A stretch of 64,000 bases of DNA. Source: Marinomonas colpomeniae. Lineage in GTDB: Bacteria > Pseudomonadota > Gammaproteobacteria > Pseudomonadales > Marinomonadaceae. Shown here one piece after another: positions 1 through 8,084 of the stretch. Made by a program: the position numbers and the translations under genes. The first letter of the stretch is position 1, and every line of letters starts with the position of its first letter. The notes under the pieces are model-generated. The model did no database searches. It was not told the DNA's origin and was given only the letters and a program-made list of their open reading frames with translations. The stretch lies in contig NZ_JACYFC010000001.1 in the NCBI RefSeq assembly GCF_014803385.1, positions 206,136 to 270,135 on the forward strand. The letters are read 5' to 3'.

Positions 1-147
1 ACGGAAGTGCCGGCGACCTTTATGTATTCGTATACCTTCACCCGTAATTCGATGGGAATTGGTGCCGCGAGTGCTGTCATTATGTTGATGACAATCGCTG
101 CCATTATTACTCCTTATCTTTATGCAGAATTGAAGGAGAAGAAATAA
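1..147 (+). CDS. Sugar ABC transporter permease, C-terminal end (partial)
   Basis: The window opens inside a reading frame of 48 codons that ends with TAA at 145-147. The peptide ends in a hydrophobic segment (AVIMLMTIAAIITPYLY) followed by a short charged tail, as in the last transmembrane helix of MalF/UgpA-type permeases. Its stop overlaps the ATG of the next permease gene by one base, so the two are translationally coupled partners of one importer. The identity rests on the tail and on the neighbours; the start lies outside the window. Confidence 0.7.
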   Translation, partial: TEVPATFMYSYTFTRNSMGIGAASAVIMLMTIAAIITPYLYAELKEKK

Positions 148-1025
148 TGTCTAACGTTACTCAAGACACAGCTGTTCGTACGAGTACGGTTACTCGTATA
201 TTTATATATGGCTTGCTGATTTTATTTGCCGCTTATTACCTTATGCCTCTGTTTGTCATGATTGTGAATTCATTGAAGCCGCTATCTGAAATTACCAGTG
301 GCAACATGATGGCTTTGCCAGAGGTTTGGACTCTAGAACCTTGGCGTCAAGCTTGGTCAAAAGCACAGATTGGTATTGAGCCAACTGGTTTAAAACCTTA
401 CTTCTTAAACTCCATACTAATTGTGGTACCTGCGGTATTTATTTCTACTATTGTTGGTGCAATGAATGGTTATGTATTAACTAAGTGGCGCTTTCGAGGG
501 GATACTCTGGTATTTGGCGCGTTGCTTTTTTCATGCTTTATACCCTTTCAAATTGTACTAATCCCTATGGCGGTGGTGCTTGGTAAAATGGGCATTGCGG
601 GTTCAATTCCCGGTTTGGTGTTAGTGCATGTGGTGTACGGTATTGGTTTTACCACGCTTTATTATCGCAATTATTACGCTGTATTTCCGACCGAACTCGT
701 TCGTGCGGCACAGATTGATGGCGCTGGTTTTTTCCGTATTTTTTGGCGAATTATGCTTCCCATTTCTGGTCCGATCACGGTTGTCTCTGTTATATGGCAG
801 TTCACAAATATTTGGAATGACTTTTTATTCGGTGCTTCGTTTGCCGGACAGCAACAGCCAATGACAGTGGCGCTTAATAATCTCGTGCAGTCTTCAACAG
901 GCGTTAAAGAATATAACGTGCATTTCGCAGGCGCTATTTTAGCGGCGCTTCCAACTTTATTAGTTTACATCGTTGCGGGTCGTTACTTCGTCCGTGGATT
1001 GATGGCAGGATCGGTAAAAGGATAA
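147..1025 (+). CDS. Carbohydrate ABC transporter permease, MalG/UgpE family
   Basis: This is an inner-membrane permease subunit of a binding-protein-dependent sugar importer. The 292-residue protein has about six hydrophobic helices, the first at residues 18-41. The EAA loop that docks on the ATPase is clear at about residues 183-211 (ELVRAAQIDGAGFFRIFWRI, then LPISGP). The length is usual for the family. The start overlaps the stop of the upstream permease and the ATPase gene follows after 4 nt, so this is the middle of a sugar-transport operon. The substrate cannot be read from the permease itself. Confidence 0.9.
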   Translation: MSNVTQDTAVRTSTVTRIFIYGLLILFAAYYLMPLFVMIVNSLKPLSEITSGNMMALPEVWTLEPWRQAWSKAQIGIEPTGLKPYFLNSILIVVPAVFISTIVGAMNGYVLTKWRFRGDTLVFGALLFSCFIPFQIVLIPMAVVLGKMGIAGSIPGLVLVHVVYGIGFTTLYYRNYYAVFPTELVRAAQIDGAGFFRIFWRIMLPISGPITVVSVIWQFTNIWNDFLFGASFAGQQQPMTVALNNLVQSSTGVKEYNVHFAGAILAALPTLLVYIVAGRYFVRGLMAGSVKG

Positions 1026-1029
1026 CAAA

Positions 1030-2148
1030 ATGGGCTTTTTAAATATAAAAAACGCGACAAAAGCGTATGGCGACGTTGAAGTACTTCACAATATAGATAT
1101 TTCTGTTGAAGAAGGTGAATTTCTCGTCTTAGTCGGTCCATCAGGTTGTGGTAAATCGACGCTTTTAAATATGATCGCAGGTCTTGAAGAGATTTCATCG
1201 GGTGAAATATCCATTAAAGGTAAAACGATGAATGGTGTACACCCATCCAAGCGTAATATCGCCATGGTGTTTCAAAGCTATGCTTTGTATCCGAACATGA
1301 GTGTTGCAAAGAACATTACCTTTGGTCTGGAAATGCATAACGTTGAGAAGTCTGTCTGTAAAGCTGCATTGGCCGATGTTGCTAAGCTATTACAAATTGA
1401 ACCTCTTTTAGATCGCAGGCCGGGGCAGTTATCAGGCGGGCAACGACAACGTGTTGCCATGGGGCGGGCGTTAGTGCGCAACCCAGATGTATTCCTCTTT
1501 GATGAACCTCTTTCTAACTTAGACGCTAAGTTGCGCGTGGATATGCGTACTGAAATTAAGCGACTTCATGAGAAACTGAAAACCACAATGGTGTATGTGA
1601 CTCACGATCAAATTGAGGCAATGACACTTTCAACACGCATCGCAGTGATGTTTGAAGGCTATGTTCAGCAGTTAGGGACGCCTAAACAAATTTATGACAC
1701 GCCAAGTAATCTCTATGTTGCGACCTTTATGGGGTCACCTTCAATGAACTTATTACCTGTTGATGTTATGGATGGTGCTGATGGAAGTCAATTTGAACTG
1801 AGAATAGGTGATCAGGTTACTAAAACAGTTCAGTTAAACGGGCAAAGGCTGCCAGCTGGGCGATACACATTAGGGTTACGCCCCGAACACATTACTGATC
1901 CAGAATCGGCTGACTTAGAGAGTGGCAAGTATTTGATGATTGAATCAGTGGTGGAAGTTGTTGAACCTGCTGGTGCCGACACATTTGTTACGACAAAACT
2001 ACAAGACATTGCAGTGAATACTCGGATGCGTGGTGATATTGAAGTGGCAACAGGAGAGGTGACAGAGTTTGCTTTGGATCTTCGTCGCCTTCATTTCTTC
2101 GACCCTAAAACTGAGTTACGTGTTGAATTGGAAGCGGTTGGTAGTTAG
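1030..2148 (+). CDS. Sugar ABC transporter ATPase, MsmX/UgpC/MalK type
   Basis: This is the nucleotide-binding subunit that powers the sugar importer from the cytoplasmic face. The 372-residue protein has a Walker A motif at residues 36-44 (GPSGCGKST), signature LSGGQ at 134-138, Walker B ending in DE at about 153-159, and the SNLDAKLR D-loop region typical of MalK-like ATPases. Residues from about 240 onward form the C-terminal TOBE-like regulatory region. The gene starts 4 nt after the permease and is followed 8 nt later by the epimerase-like gene. Family assignment is secure; the transported sugar is unknown. Confidence 0.93.
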   Translation: MGFLNIKNATKAYGDVEVLHNIDISVEEGEFLVLVGPSGCGKSTLLNMIAGLEEISSGEISIKGKTMNGVHPSKRNIAMVFQSYALYPNMSVAKNITFGLEMHNVEKSVCKAALADVAKLLQIEPLLDRRPGQLSGGQRQRVAMGRALVRNPDVFLFDEPLSNLDAKLRVDMRTEIKRLHEKLKTTMVYVTHDQIEAMTLSTRIAVMFEGYVQQLGTPKQIYDTPSNLYVATFMGSPSMNLLPVDVMDGADGSQFELRIGDQVTKTVQLNGQRLPAGRYTLGLRPEHITDPESADLESGKYLMIESVVEVVEPAGADTFVTTKLQDIAVNTRMRGDIEVATGEVTEFALDLRRLHFFDPKTELRVELEAVGS

Positions 2149-2156
2149 GAACTACG

Positions 2157-3191
2157 ATGAGCAATAAGACGATTGATTTCCAAAAAGGCAAAGTCTCAGG
2201 AAAAGTGTCTTTGTTAGGCGCAATGGTTGGACCGGTTGAGTTTCTTTTATCTAACAATAAAGTGGTTCAACCGTTTTCGACAGCGCCTTGGGCTAATGAA
2301 GAAAAAAGCGTAAACGAAGAAAAAAACTTAATAGATAATCTCCCCCCTATACTTAAAAATATTGGAGGGGAGTGGCCCTGTGTACCTTTTGGTATGCCAA
2401 ACGCAAAACGAAACTTGCCGTTAGAGTGGTTGCACAAGATTGATTGTATCGAGCCAATTGATGAGTCATTTATGCATGGTTTTAGTGCTAATCACGAGTG
2501 GCAAGACATATCAAATTCGTTACAAGAAGCTGAACTTAAAATAGAGTATCCGCTTAATCACCCTGTTAAAAGGTTAAGTAGGAAAATTTCAGTTACGGAT
2601 AATAACCAGCTTGAGTTTGAGTTATTAGTAGAGACTGAAAAGCCGGTTGAGCTGCCTATTGGTTTACACGGAACGTTTAAATTGCCAAATAAACCCGGTA
2701 AGGCAAAGCTGATCATCGACTCCTTTAAGAGTGCTTATACCTACCCTGTCATTGTTGAACCTAATATCTCCATATTAGAGCCGAATCAAAAAATAGATGA
2801 CTTAGAGCAGGTTCTTAGATCGGATGGTTGTTTCGAAGATATGACGACCTTACCTTTAGAAAACTCTACAGAAGAGCTTATTTTATTGGATCTAAGCGTT
2901 GGCAGAATACAGCTGCAAAATCATGATGAGTGTTATGAAGTTGTTTTTGAGTGGGACATTGAGCAGTTTCCTAGTTGCTTGTTATGGTATTCAAACAAAG
3001 GAAGAGATTACTATCCTTGGAACAAACGATTTCAAGCAATCGGCATCGAACCTATTGCTTCGGCCTTTGATTTAGGGGTGATTCACAGTAGGAATACATT
3101 CTCACCACTTCAAAAAGCAGGTATAAAAACAGGCTTTACATTAGATGGTACAGATCGCTTTTCATATAAAATTTCTGTGAATACCATTTAG
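2157..3191 (+). CDS. Aldose 1-epimerase-like (galactose mutarotase superfamily) protein
   Basis: This 344-residue cytoplasmic protein has no signal peptide or membrane segment. Its all-beta sequence with GEWPCVPFG near residue 75, HGFSANHEW near 108 and a C-terminal GIEPIASAFDLG segment near 300 resembles aldose-1-epimerase-like proteins that close sugar ABC operons. Such proteins bind or mutarotate sugars. I do not see a confidently assignable catalytic His/Glu pair, so activity is uncertain. The gene starts 8 nt after the ATPase stop and must be co-transcribed with it. A non-enzymatic sugar-binding role is possible. Confidence 0.6.
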   Translation: MSNKTIDFQKGKVSGKVSLLGAMVGPVEFLLSNNKVVQPFSTAPWANEEKSVNEEKNLIDNLPPILKNIGGEWPCVPFGMPNAKRNLPLEWLHKIDCIEPIDESFMHGFSANHEWQDISNSLQEAELKIEYPLNHPVKRLSRKISVTDNNQLEFELLVETEKPVELPIGLHGTFKLPNKPGKAKLIIDSFKSAYTYPVIVEPNISILEPNQKIDDLEQVLRSDGCFEDMTTLPLENSTEELILLDLSVGRIQLQNHDECYEVVFEWDIEQFPSCLLWYSNKGRDYYPWNKRFQAIGIEPIASAFDLGVIHSRNTFSPLQKAGIKTGFTLDGTDRFSYKISVNTI

Positions 3192-3234
3192 TCGTTACCA
3201 TTAGATGAGCGTGGTAGATTTGTTAGTAGATTAA

Positions 3235-3939
3235 GTGGAGAGTGTTTTGAGTGATGGTGATGTAAAACGACTTTCGCGGTTAGCGGCGATTACGACGCAA
3301 TTACAGGCGAAATCTTTGGTCACGGCGACGGAGTTAGCGGCTCGTTTTTCGGTCAGTGTCAGGACGATTTATCGAGACATTCGAGCACTGGAAAGCTCGG
3401 GTATTCCGATTTATACGGAAGAAGGGAAAGGCTATCGCTTGATGGAAGGTTATCGTTTGCCTCCGATTATGTTTACCGAAAGTGAGGCGAATGCCTTGGT
3501 GATGGTTGAGCAGTTGGTACTCAATAATAAAGATTCCTCGTTGGTAAAGGATTACTCAGATGCCATCGACAAAATTAAGTCGTCGCTCAATAGTGAACAC
3601 AAGGCTAGAGTAAATCTTCTTTCCGACCGAACGCAATTCAGTAAAATGAAGGAGCAGGAAAAAAACAGCGATCATTTATCGACGCTACAATACGCGCTAA
3701 CGAATTTTTTTCTCATCGATATTGGTTATACGGATGAAGCTAATCGATTAACGCAAAGACGCATTGAACCCTTCGCTTTATTTAGTACGAGAAACAGCTG
3801 GATATTGGTTGCTTGGTGCCGCTTACGAGAAGGTTTTAGAAACTTCCGTTTAGACAGAATACAAACCCTCGATCTACTCTTAGAAACATTTACTCCTCAC
3901 GACATGACGTTAGAAGATTATTTTCGTCAGTACGGTTAA
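3235..3939 (+). CDS. HTH/WYL-domain transcriptional regulator, YafY family
   Basis: This is a DNA-binding regulator of 234 residues. An N-terminal helix-turn-helix (LAARFSVSVRTIYRDIRALE, about residues 38-57) is followed by the G(K)GYRL wing, and a WYL-type ligand domain spans about residues 140-230. The frame opens with GTG at 3235. A TTG at 3247 preceded by GGAGAG (3237-3242) is an equally plausible start, since no Shine-Dalgarno precedes the GTG. It lies 44 nt after the sugar operon and 136 nt before a GFA/VOC gene pair whose upstream region holds an inverted repeat, so it probably controls that pair. Confidence 0.85.
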   Translation: MESVLSDGDVKRLSRLAAITTQLQAKSLVTATELAARFSVSVRTIYRDIRALESSGIPIYTEEGKGYRLMEGYRLPPIMFTESEANALVMVEQLVLNNKDSSLVKDYSDAIDKIKSSLNSEHKARVNLLSDRTQFSKMKEQEKNSDHLSTLQYALTNFFLIDIGYTDEANRLTQRRIEPFALFSTRNSWILVAWCRLREGFRNFRLDRIQTLDLLLETFTPHDMTLEDYFRQYG

Positions 3940-3993
3940 TTATCACCGTTATTATGAATGATTAGTTTGTTTACTAGATTTAATAGTCACCCC

Positions 3994-4009
3994 TGACATA
4001 GGGCTGTCA
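3994..4009. promoter_or_regulatory. Inverted repeat TGACA-N6-TGTCA, candidate operator
   Basis: A perfect 5-bp dyad, TGACA (3994-3998) and TGTCA (4005-4009) with a 6-bp spacer, lies 65 nt upstream of the GFA gene and just after the WYL regulator gene. Position and symmetry fit a regulator operator. Assignment to the WYL regulator is inference. Confidence 0.4.
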
Positions 4010-4022
4010 CTAGGTCGTCATA

Positions 4023-4040
4023 GAATGTATTGAAACATTC
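4023..4040. promoter_or_regulatory. Inverted repeat GAATGT-N6-ACATTC
   Basis: A second perfect dyad, arms at 4023-4028 and 4035-4040, lies 34 nt before the GFA start codon. It may be a second operator or a leader hairpin; no consensus was recognised. Confidence 0.3.
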
Positions 4041-4074
4041 ATTCAAAAGCCTTTATTAAGAGGAGTACATTCTA

Positions 4075-4545
4075 ATGCTAAAAGCAAAAGCTCAGTGTTT
4101 ATGTGGTGCGGTGGTCATAATGGCCAATCAGATTAATCCTAAGTTTACCGTTTGCCATTGCGATTCGTGTCGTGGGTGGGGTGGTGCACCTTTCTTTGCC
4201 GTGCGGTGTGGCTCTGATGTGGTGATTGAGGGGCAAGATAATATCAAAGAATATGATTCTTCAGCTTGGGCGACTCGGGGCTTTTGTTCAGAATGCGGCA
4301 CACATTTGTTTTATAAGCTTAAGGGAACGGGTGCTTATAACATGCCTGTAGGGATTTTTTCAGACCTTGATGGCATTGAAATGGATATGCAGTATTTCAG
4401 TGATCAGCGACCGGATTATTATTGTTTCTCGAACCAAACCAAGGAAATGACTAGAGCCGAAATAATGGACTATTTTGCCTCTGCAGTGGAGACGGCTTCG
4501 TCTTCTTCTAATACAAACTCTACTTCTGAAGGTGCCTTAAAATGA
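4075..4545 (+). CDS. GFA family (CENP-V/Gfa-like) zinc protein
   Basis: This 156-residue cytoplasmic protein has the Gfa/CENP-V zinc-binding layout: CLCGA at residues 8-12 (Cys8, Cys10), CHCDSC at 27-32 and CSECG at 71-75. The founding member was described as a glutathione-dependent formaldehyde-activating enzyme, but most homologues have no proven reaction. A Shine-Dalgarno AGAGGAG lies just upstream of the ATG. The last 20 residues are Ser/Thr-rich and look disordered. The gene overlaps the VOC gene by 4 nt (ATGA), so both are made together. Confidence 0.85.
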   Translation: MLKAKAQCLCGAVVIMANQINPKFTVCHCDSCRGWGGAPFFAVRCGSDVVIEGQDNIKEYDSSAWATRGFCSECGTHLFYKLKGTGAYNMPVGIFSDLDGIEMDMQYFSDQRPDYYCFSNQTKEMTRAEIMDYFASAVETASSSSNTNSTSEGALK

Positions 4546-4910
4546 AAATGAATTACTTCGTGCTTGGCACCAACAACATGCCTTCAGCGGTTCGATTTTA
4601 CGATGCTCTTTTTGAGCAAACGGGGTTCATACAAACCTTTGCGACAGACAGAATGACTTATTGGCAAAATGACGAAATGGCTTTTGCGTTGGCTATTCCT
4701 TTTGATGAAGAAGAGGCTACGAATGGTAACGGCACCATGCTGGGTTTTGGTGTTGATTCAGTAGAAGAGGTAAAGCGCTTGCATAAAAAAGCGATTGAAT
4801 TAGGCGGTCGCTGTGAAGGTGAACCCAACGCACGTGGGCCGTTTTTCTCGGCTTATGTAAGAGATTTGGACAACAACAAATTGTGTTTTGGTTGTGCCGT
4901 TTCTAGTTAA
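4542..4910 (+). CDS. VOC family (glyoxalase/bleomycin-resistance fold) protein
   Basis: A 122-residue single-domain protein. The start MNYFVLGTNNMPSAVRFYDA and the end AYVRDLDNNKLCFG are the two beta-alpha-beta halves of the vicinal-oxygen-chelate fold. Members are metal-dependent lyases, isomerases or dioxygenases, or drug-binding proteins; nothing here fixes the substrate. It overlaps the upstream GFA gene by 4 nt. Pairing of VOC with GFA under a WYL regulator suggests a small-molecule stress function, which is inference. Confidence 0.82.
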   Translation: MKMNYFVLGTNNMPSAVRFYDALFEQTGFIQTFATDRMTYWQNDEMAFALAIPFDEEEATNGNGTMLGFGVDSVEEVKRLHKKAIELGGRCEGEPNARGPFFSAYVRDLDNNKLCFGCAVSS

Positions 4911-4972
4911 TCTAAAGAGCTTCATTTCTGGAGTTCTTATCCACAAAATGATACCTACATGGAGGTAGGCTA

Positions 4973-5875
4973 TTAGAGCAGGGTTTGAATTGACTTTAAA
5001 AATTGAATAAACCAGACGTGTTCTGGTTTTTTATCTTGTACACGGCTCCAATACATTCCCACTGAAAATTTAGGCATAACGATAGGACATGGAAGTGTCT
5101 GTATGTTGAATTTTTCGCTTAGGTCGCCGACTACTTTTTCGCTAACGGTACACAACAGATCTGTTTTTTCGACCATCAAGGCCGCGTTATAAAAATTACT
5201 CACTGTGTGTGCGATGACCCGATTTTTAGATTGGCTCTTTAGTGCGGCATCTACCAGTCCATGTCTGTCCCCGGAAAAAGACACAAGAATGTGTTTCTCT
5301 TTTAAAAACAATCTCTCAGAAAGTTCCTTATTAATCCTCGAATGATGACTGGACGCTATGGTGACAAATTGATCCTGAAAAAGATCAATGCTGTTAAAAG
5401 CTTTGGGTGTTTCTATCATTCGGGAGATTAAAAAATCGACTTCGTTATTTAGCAAAGCTTCGGATAGGGAAGCCAATGAATCTTTATCCCCCAATAAGCG
5501 AATATCCAATTCTATATTAGGTGCTGCTTTAGCCAGCGATTGTAAAAGTGTGGGAACGACGGTTTGCATTCCGTAATCGGTTAATGCAATGACAAAGCGA
5601 TGGTTTGATGTTTCGGGAATAAAGGCGGTCGGAGGACTGAATAGCTGTTCGATTTTATCGATTAATAATTCGGCTTCTTTTGCTGCATGGATGGCACGTT
5701 CAGTAGGGATCATGGCATTACCTGAACGGATGAGGATAGGATCTTCCATTGCCGTTCGTAATCGAGCCAAGGCATTGCTGGCTGCGGGTTGACTCAGGTG
5801 CAATTTTTCGGCGGCACGTGTCACGTTGGATGTAGAGACTAAAGCGGTTAAGGCCTTTAAGAGGTTGTAGTCCAT
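4973..5875 (-). CDS. LysR-family transcriptional regulator
   Basis: A 300-residue regulator. The N-terminal winged HTH is at residues 1-60 (ALTALVSTSNVTRAAEKLHL, SQPAASNALARLR) and the effector-binding domain follows from about residue 90 to the end. It is transcribed divergently from the oxidoreductase gene at 6030, with a 154-bp shared upstream region, the usual arrangement for a LysR regulator and its target. The effector is unknown. Confidence 0.9.
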   Translation of the reverse strand: MDYNLLKALTALVSTSNVTRAAEKLHLSQPAASNALARLRTAMEDPILIRSGNAMIPTERAIHAAKEAELLIDKIEQLFSPPTAFIPETSNHRFVIALTDYGMQTVVPTLLQSLAKAAPNIELDIRLLGDKDSLASLSEALLNNEVDFLISRMIETPKAFNSIDLFQDQFVTIASSHHSRINKELSERLFLKEKHILVSFSGDRHGLVDAALKSQSKNRVIAHTVSNFYNAALMVEKTDLLCTVSEKVVGDLSEKFNIQTLPCPIVMPKFSVGMYWSRVQDKKPEHVWFIQFLKSIQTLL

Positions 5876-6029
5876 AGCGTTACCTTGATGTCACCTTGAT
5901 GAATCACTCATAAGTCAGGTTATTAGTTTAGCTAATTATTGAAATAAAGGTAATCCATTTCATTAATAGTTATTTGGTCGTTAATTTAGATGTCTCAACA
6001 GTTTAATGACATGAATAAGAGAGACTAAT

Positions 6030-7097
6030 ATGGTTCGTAAAAACATCGAATATCGACTCAATGCCTTTGGTGATTCGTCGCAAATTTTCCCCATCAAAAC
6101 AGAACTTGCTGAACCTGCCAAAGGAGAAGTTCAATTACGCATGGTGGCTATGGGATTGTCTATGGCGGATGTTTTGATTCGGCGTGGGTTTTATCCCGAT
6201 GTGAAAAATCCCAATGTTGTTATGGGCTACGAAGGTATTGGCGTTATCGAAGCGTTGGGGAGTGACGTGTCTGAGACGTTTCCAGCATTAACCAAAGGCT
6301 TACAGGTTGCGGTTATGTCTATCACCGGAAATAACACGCACTTTAGGAATATTGACGCAAAGGACGTGGTGCCGCTTCCTAACTCAGTATCCGACGCTGA
6401 CATTCCAAGTGTTGCCGCCTTGATGCTGAACTATGTGACGGCGTATCAAATGATTCACCGTCAATCGCTTTGTTTTGATGACAATACACCCACCAAACGA
6501 GTGCTTGTCCACAGTGCCTCTGGTGGGGTTGGTATGGCGATTGTTCAGTTGTTGGCGTCCCTCAATGTTGATGTGTACGGTACCGCGTCTGCAAAAAACC
6601 ATCAGCGGTTACGTCATTATGGTGTGACGCCGATTGATTACACTCATGACGATGTTGCCAGTGTTTGTCAAAAAGCAGGAGGAATGGACATTGTTTTTGA
6701 TGGTATAGGAGGCAGTCACTTAAACCTTTCCAACAAGTGTCTCGCTAAAAAAGGAAGCCTTGTTTGCTATGGCATGACGGAGCTAGTTAAAGGTAAGCCA
6801 GAGTCTCGTCTTACTTTCGTGAAATTTTTAGCGACCAGCGTTCGCTATTTAATAAAAACAAAAATATCGTCTCGATATTCCTTTTACTCGGTAACAAATA
6901 TGAGATCTAAACAACCTAAATGGTTTATAGAAGATTTTCATCATGTCTTTAAACTGTTTAAAGCAGGGGAGTTACAACCTGATCTCGCTCCCGTGTTACC
7001 GCTTTCGCAGTTAGTGAAAGCGCACAGTAATTTAGAGCAAGGTATAACAGTAGGGAAACAAGTGTTGGTTGTGGAGACTTATTCGCACCTTCCCTAG
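6030..7097 (+). CDS. Zinc-lacking medium-chain dehydrogenase, VAT-1/quinone oxidoreductase-like
   Basis: A 355-residue NAD(P)-dependent oxidoreductase of the MDR superfamily. The N-terminal GroES-like half has YPDVKNPNVVMGYEGIGVIE near residue 52. The Rossmann half carries HSASGGVGMAIVQL at about residues 161-174 and DIVFDGIGGSHL further on. The structural and catalytic zinc Cys clusters of alcohol dehydrogenases are absent, as in quinone oxidoreductases and VAT-1-like proteins. An AGAGAGA ribosome-binding sequence precedes the ATG. Divergent from a LysR gene that probably controls it. The substrate, probably a quinone or enone, is inferred. Confidence 0.85.
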   Translation: MVRKNIEYRLNAFGDSSQIFPIKTELAEPAKGEVQLRMVAMGLSMADVLIRRGFYPDVKNPNVVMGYEGIGVIEALGSDVSETFPALTKGLQVAVMSITGNNTHFRNIDAKDVVPLPNSVSDADIPSVAALMLNYVTAYQMIHRQSLCFDDNTPTKRVLVHSASGGVGMAIVQLLASLNVDVYGTASAKNHQRLRHYGVTPIDYTHDDVASVCQKAGGMDIVFDGIGGSHLNLSNKCLAKKGSLVCYGMTELVKGKPESRLTFVKFLATSVRYLIKTKISSRYSFYSVTNMRSKQPKWFIEDFHHVFKLFKAGELQPDLAPVLPLSQLVKAHSNLEQGITVGKQVLVVETYSHLP

Positions 7098-7118
7098 TTG
7101 TAACGACTCTTTTTTAAC
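7094..7118 (+). terminator. Weak terminator-like hairpin
   Basis: Just after the oxidoreductase stop, AGTTG-TAA-CGACT forms a short stem with one G-U pair followed by CTTTTTT. Weak but correctly placed. Confidence 0.35.
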
Positions 7119-7157
7119 ATTGTTCAGATGGATGGTAGAAACCATTATATGGTGAGG

Positions 7158-7646
7158 CTAACGGAGTATATTATTGTTTTCTTTTCTTACACGAGCTAAC
7201 GCATTGCGGACGATAAGTATGTGGAATGGAAGAATAACTTTAAGATAAAGCTGACCTACCATGTTATTTGTATGAACCCATGTTGCTAAAAATACCTTTC
7301 CATTCTGCGATATGACAGACACTCTAAAATCTAAATGTTTGTCGTTAAATCCAGCAATGATTTCATCGTCACTTTCAGACTCAACTGGGAAAAAACCGAC
7401 TTTATCTCCTGTTGTTGGCGCTTCTTTTAAAAGTCCCAAAGGGGCTGTGATTACATTTCTTATTCGAACCAAAAATTGTGCCCATGCAGGGAAATTCGTA
7501 ATGATTTCTGCTGCATTACGGGTAGGTAGGTCGGATTCAATACAATAGCAGTCAATAAAGTCCATAGGCTTTATTCGATCATGAAGAGCGCTTTGTAATG
7601 GGAGTTTAGATGAAGTGACTCGTTGCATATTGTGTATCCTATCCAT
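7158..7646 (-). CDS. DUF2867 family protein
   Basis: A 162-residue protein of unknown function matching the DUF2867 pattern: an early FIDCYCIESDL segment, AWAQFLVRIRNVITAPLGL in the middle, and a hydrophobic C-terminal segment (LYLKVILPFHILIVRNALAR) with the typical LPFH core. The domain is also found fused to NAD(P)-binding SDR domains; here it stands alone. It lies 71 nt downstream of the DUF1330 gene on the same strand with a long inverted repeat between them. No function is proposed. Confidence 0.72.
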   Translation of the reverse strand: MDRIHNMQRVTSSKLPLQSALHDRIKPMDFIDCYCIESDLPTRNAAEIITNFPAWAQFLVRIRNVITAPLGLLKEAPTTGDKVGFFPVESESDDEIIAGFNDKHLDFRVSVISQNGKVFLATWVHTNNMVGQLYLKVILPFHILIVRNALARVRKENNNILR

Positions 7647-7657
7647 ATGTTGCGGTT

Positions 7658-7693
7658 GATAAACCTTAATATCTGAGACGATTAAGGTTTATC
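7658..7693. repeat. Perfect 13-bp inverted repeat between DUF1330 and DUF2867 genes
   Basis: Arms GATAAACCTTAAT (7658-7670) and its exact complement (7681-7693) flank a 10-nt loop. The T-run lies on the right of the + strand, so it does not look like an intrinsic terminator for the leftward genes. An operator or an mRNA-processing hairpin is more likely. Confidence 0.6.
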
Positions 7694-7717
7694 AATTTTT
7701 TATGTCAAAAATAGGTT

Positions 7718-7993
7718 TTAAACCAAATGGAATTGGCTCTCCATACCTGAATCTCGTAATGGAATTATTGCTTGGTATGCGTCACTATTATACCAATTTT
7801 TCGCACTTTCTTTGTCTGGAAATTCGATAACGGCTTTCATTGGGTGAGTCGCTTCGCCGTGTAGTGTTTCGATTGCACCTTTAGCAATGAAATGTCCGTT
7901 AAAGGGTTTTAATGTTTCAGCTGCTAGAGCGCTGTATTCAGTTAATTTTGTTTTGTCTACTGGGGTTAGGTTAACGATGACTAAGGTTTTCAT
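7718..7993 (-). CDS. DUF1330 family protein
   Basis: A 91-residue small protein with the DUF1330 dimeric ferredoxin-like pattern: GHFIAKGAIETLHGE around residue 35, then AVIEFPDKESAKNWYNSDAY and a C-terminal PLRDSGMESQFHLV. Family members are small cytoplasmic proteins without proven function. An AGAGACACC sequence lies close to the ATG. The divergent LysR gene at 8085 suggests regulation by that protein. Confidence 0.82.
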   Translation of the reverse strand: MKTLVIVNLTPVDKTKLTEYSALAAETLKPFNGHFIAKGAIETLHGEATHPMKAVIEFPDKESAKNWYNSDAYQAIIPLRDSGMESQFHLV

Positions 7994-8084
7994 GGTGTCT
8001 CTCCGTGTTTGTTAGCGTTGACACAGCTTAATTTTGTGAAGGATAATAAACAATACTCATAAAATTAACGCGTTGTTTAAAAAT

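Noticed and set aside
4954-4969. Hairpin CCTAC-N6-GTAGG after the LysR gene
   Set aside because: Five-base stem without a T-run in the right direction; too weak to call a terminator.
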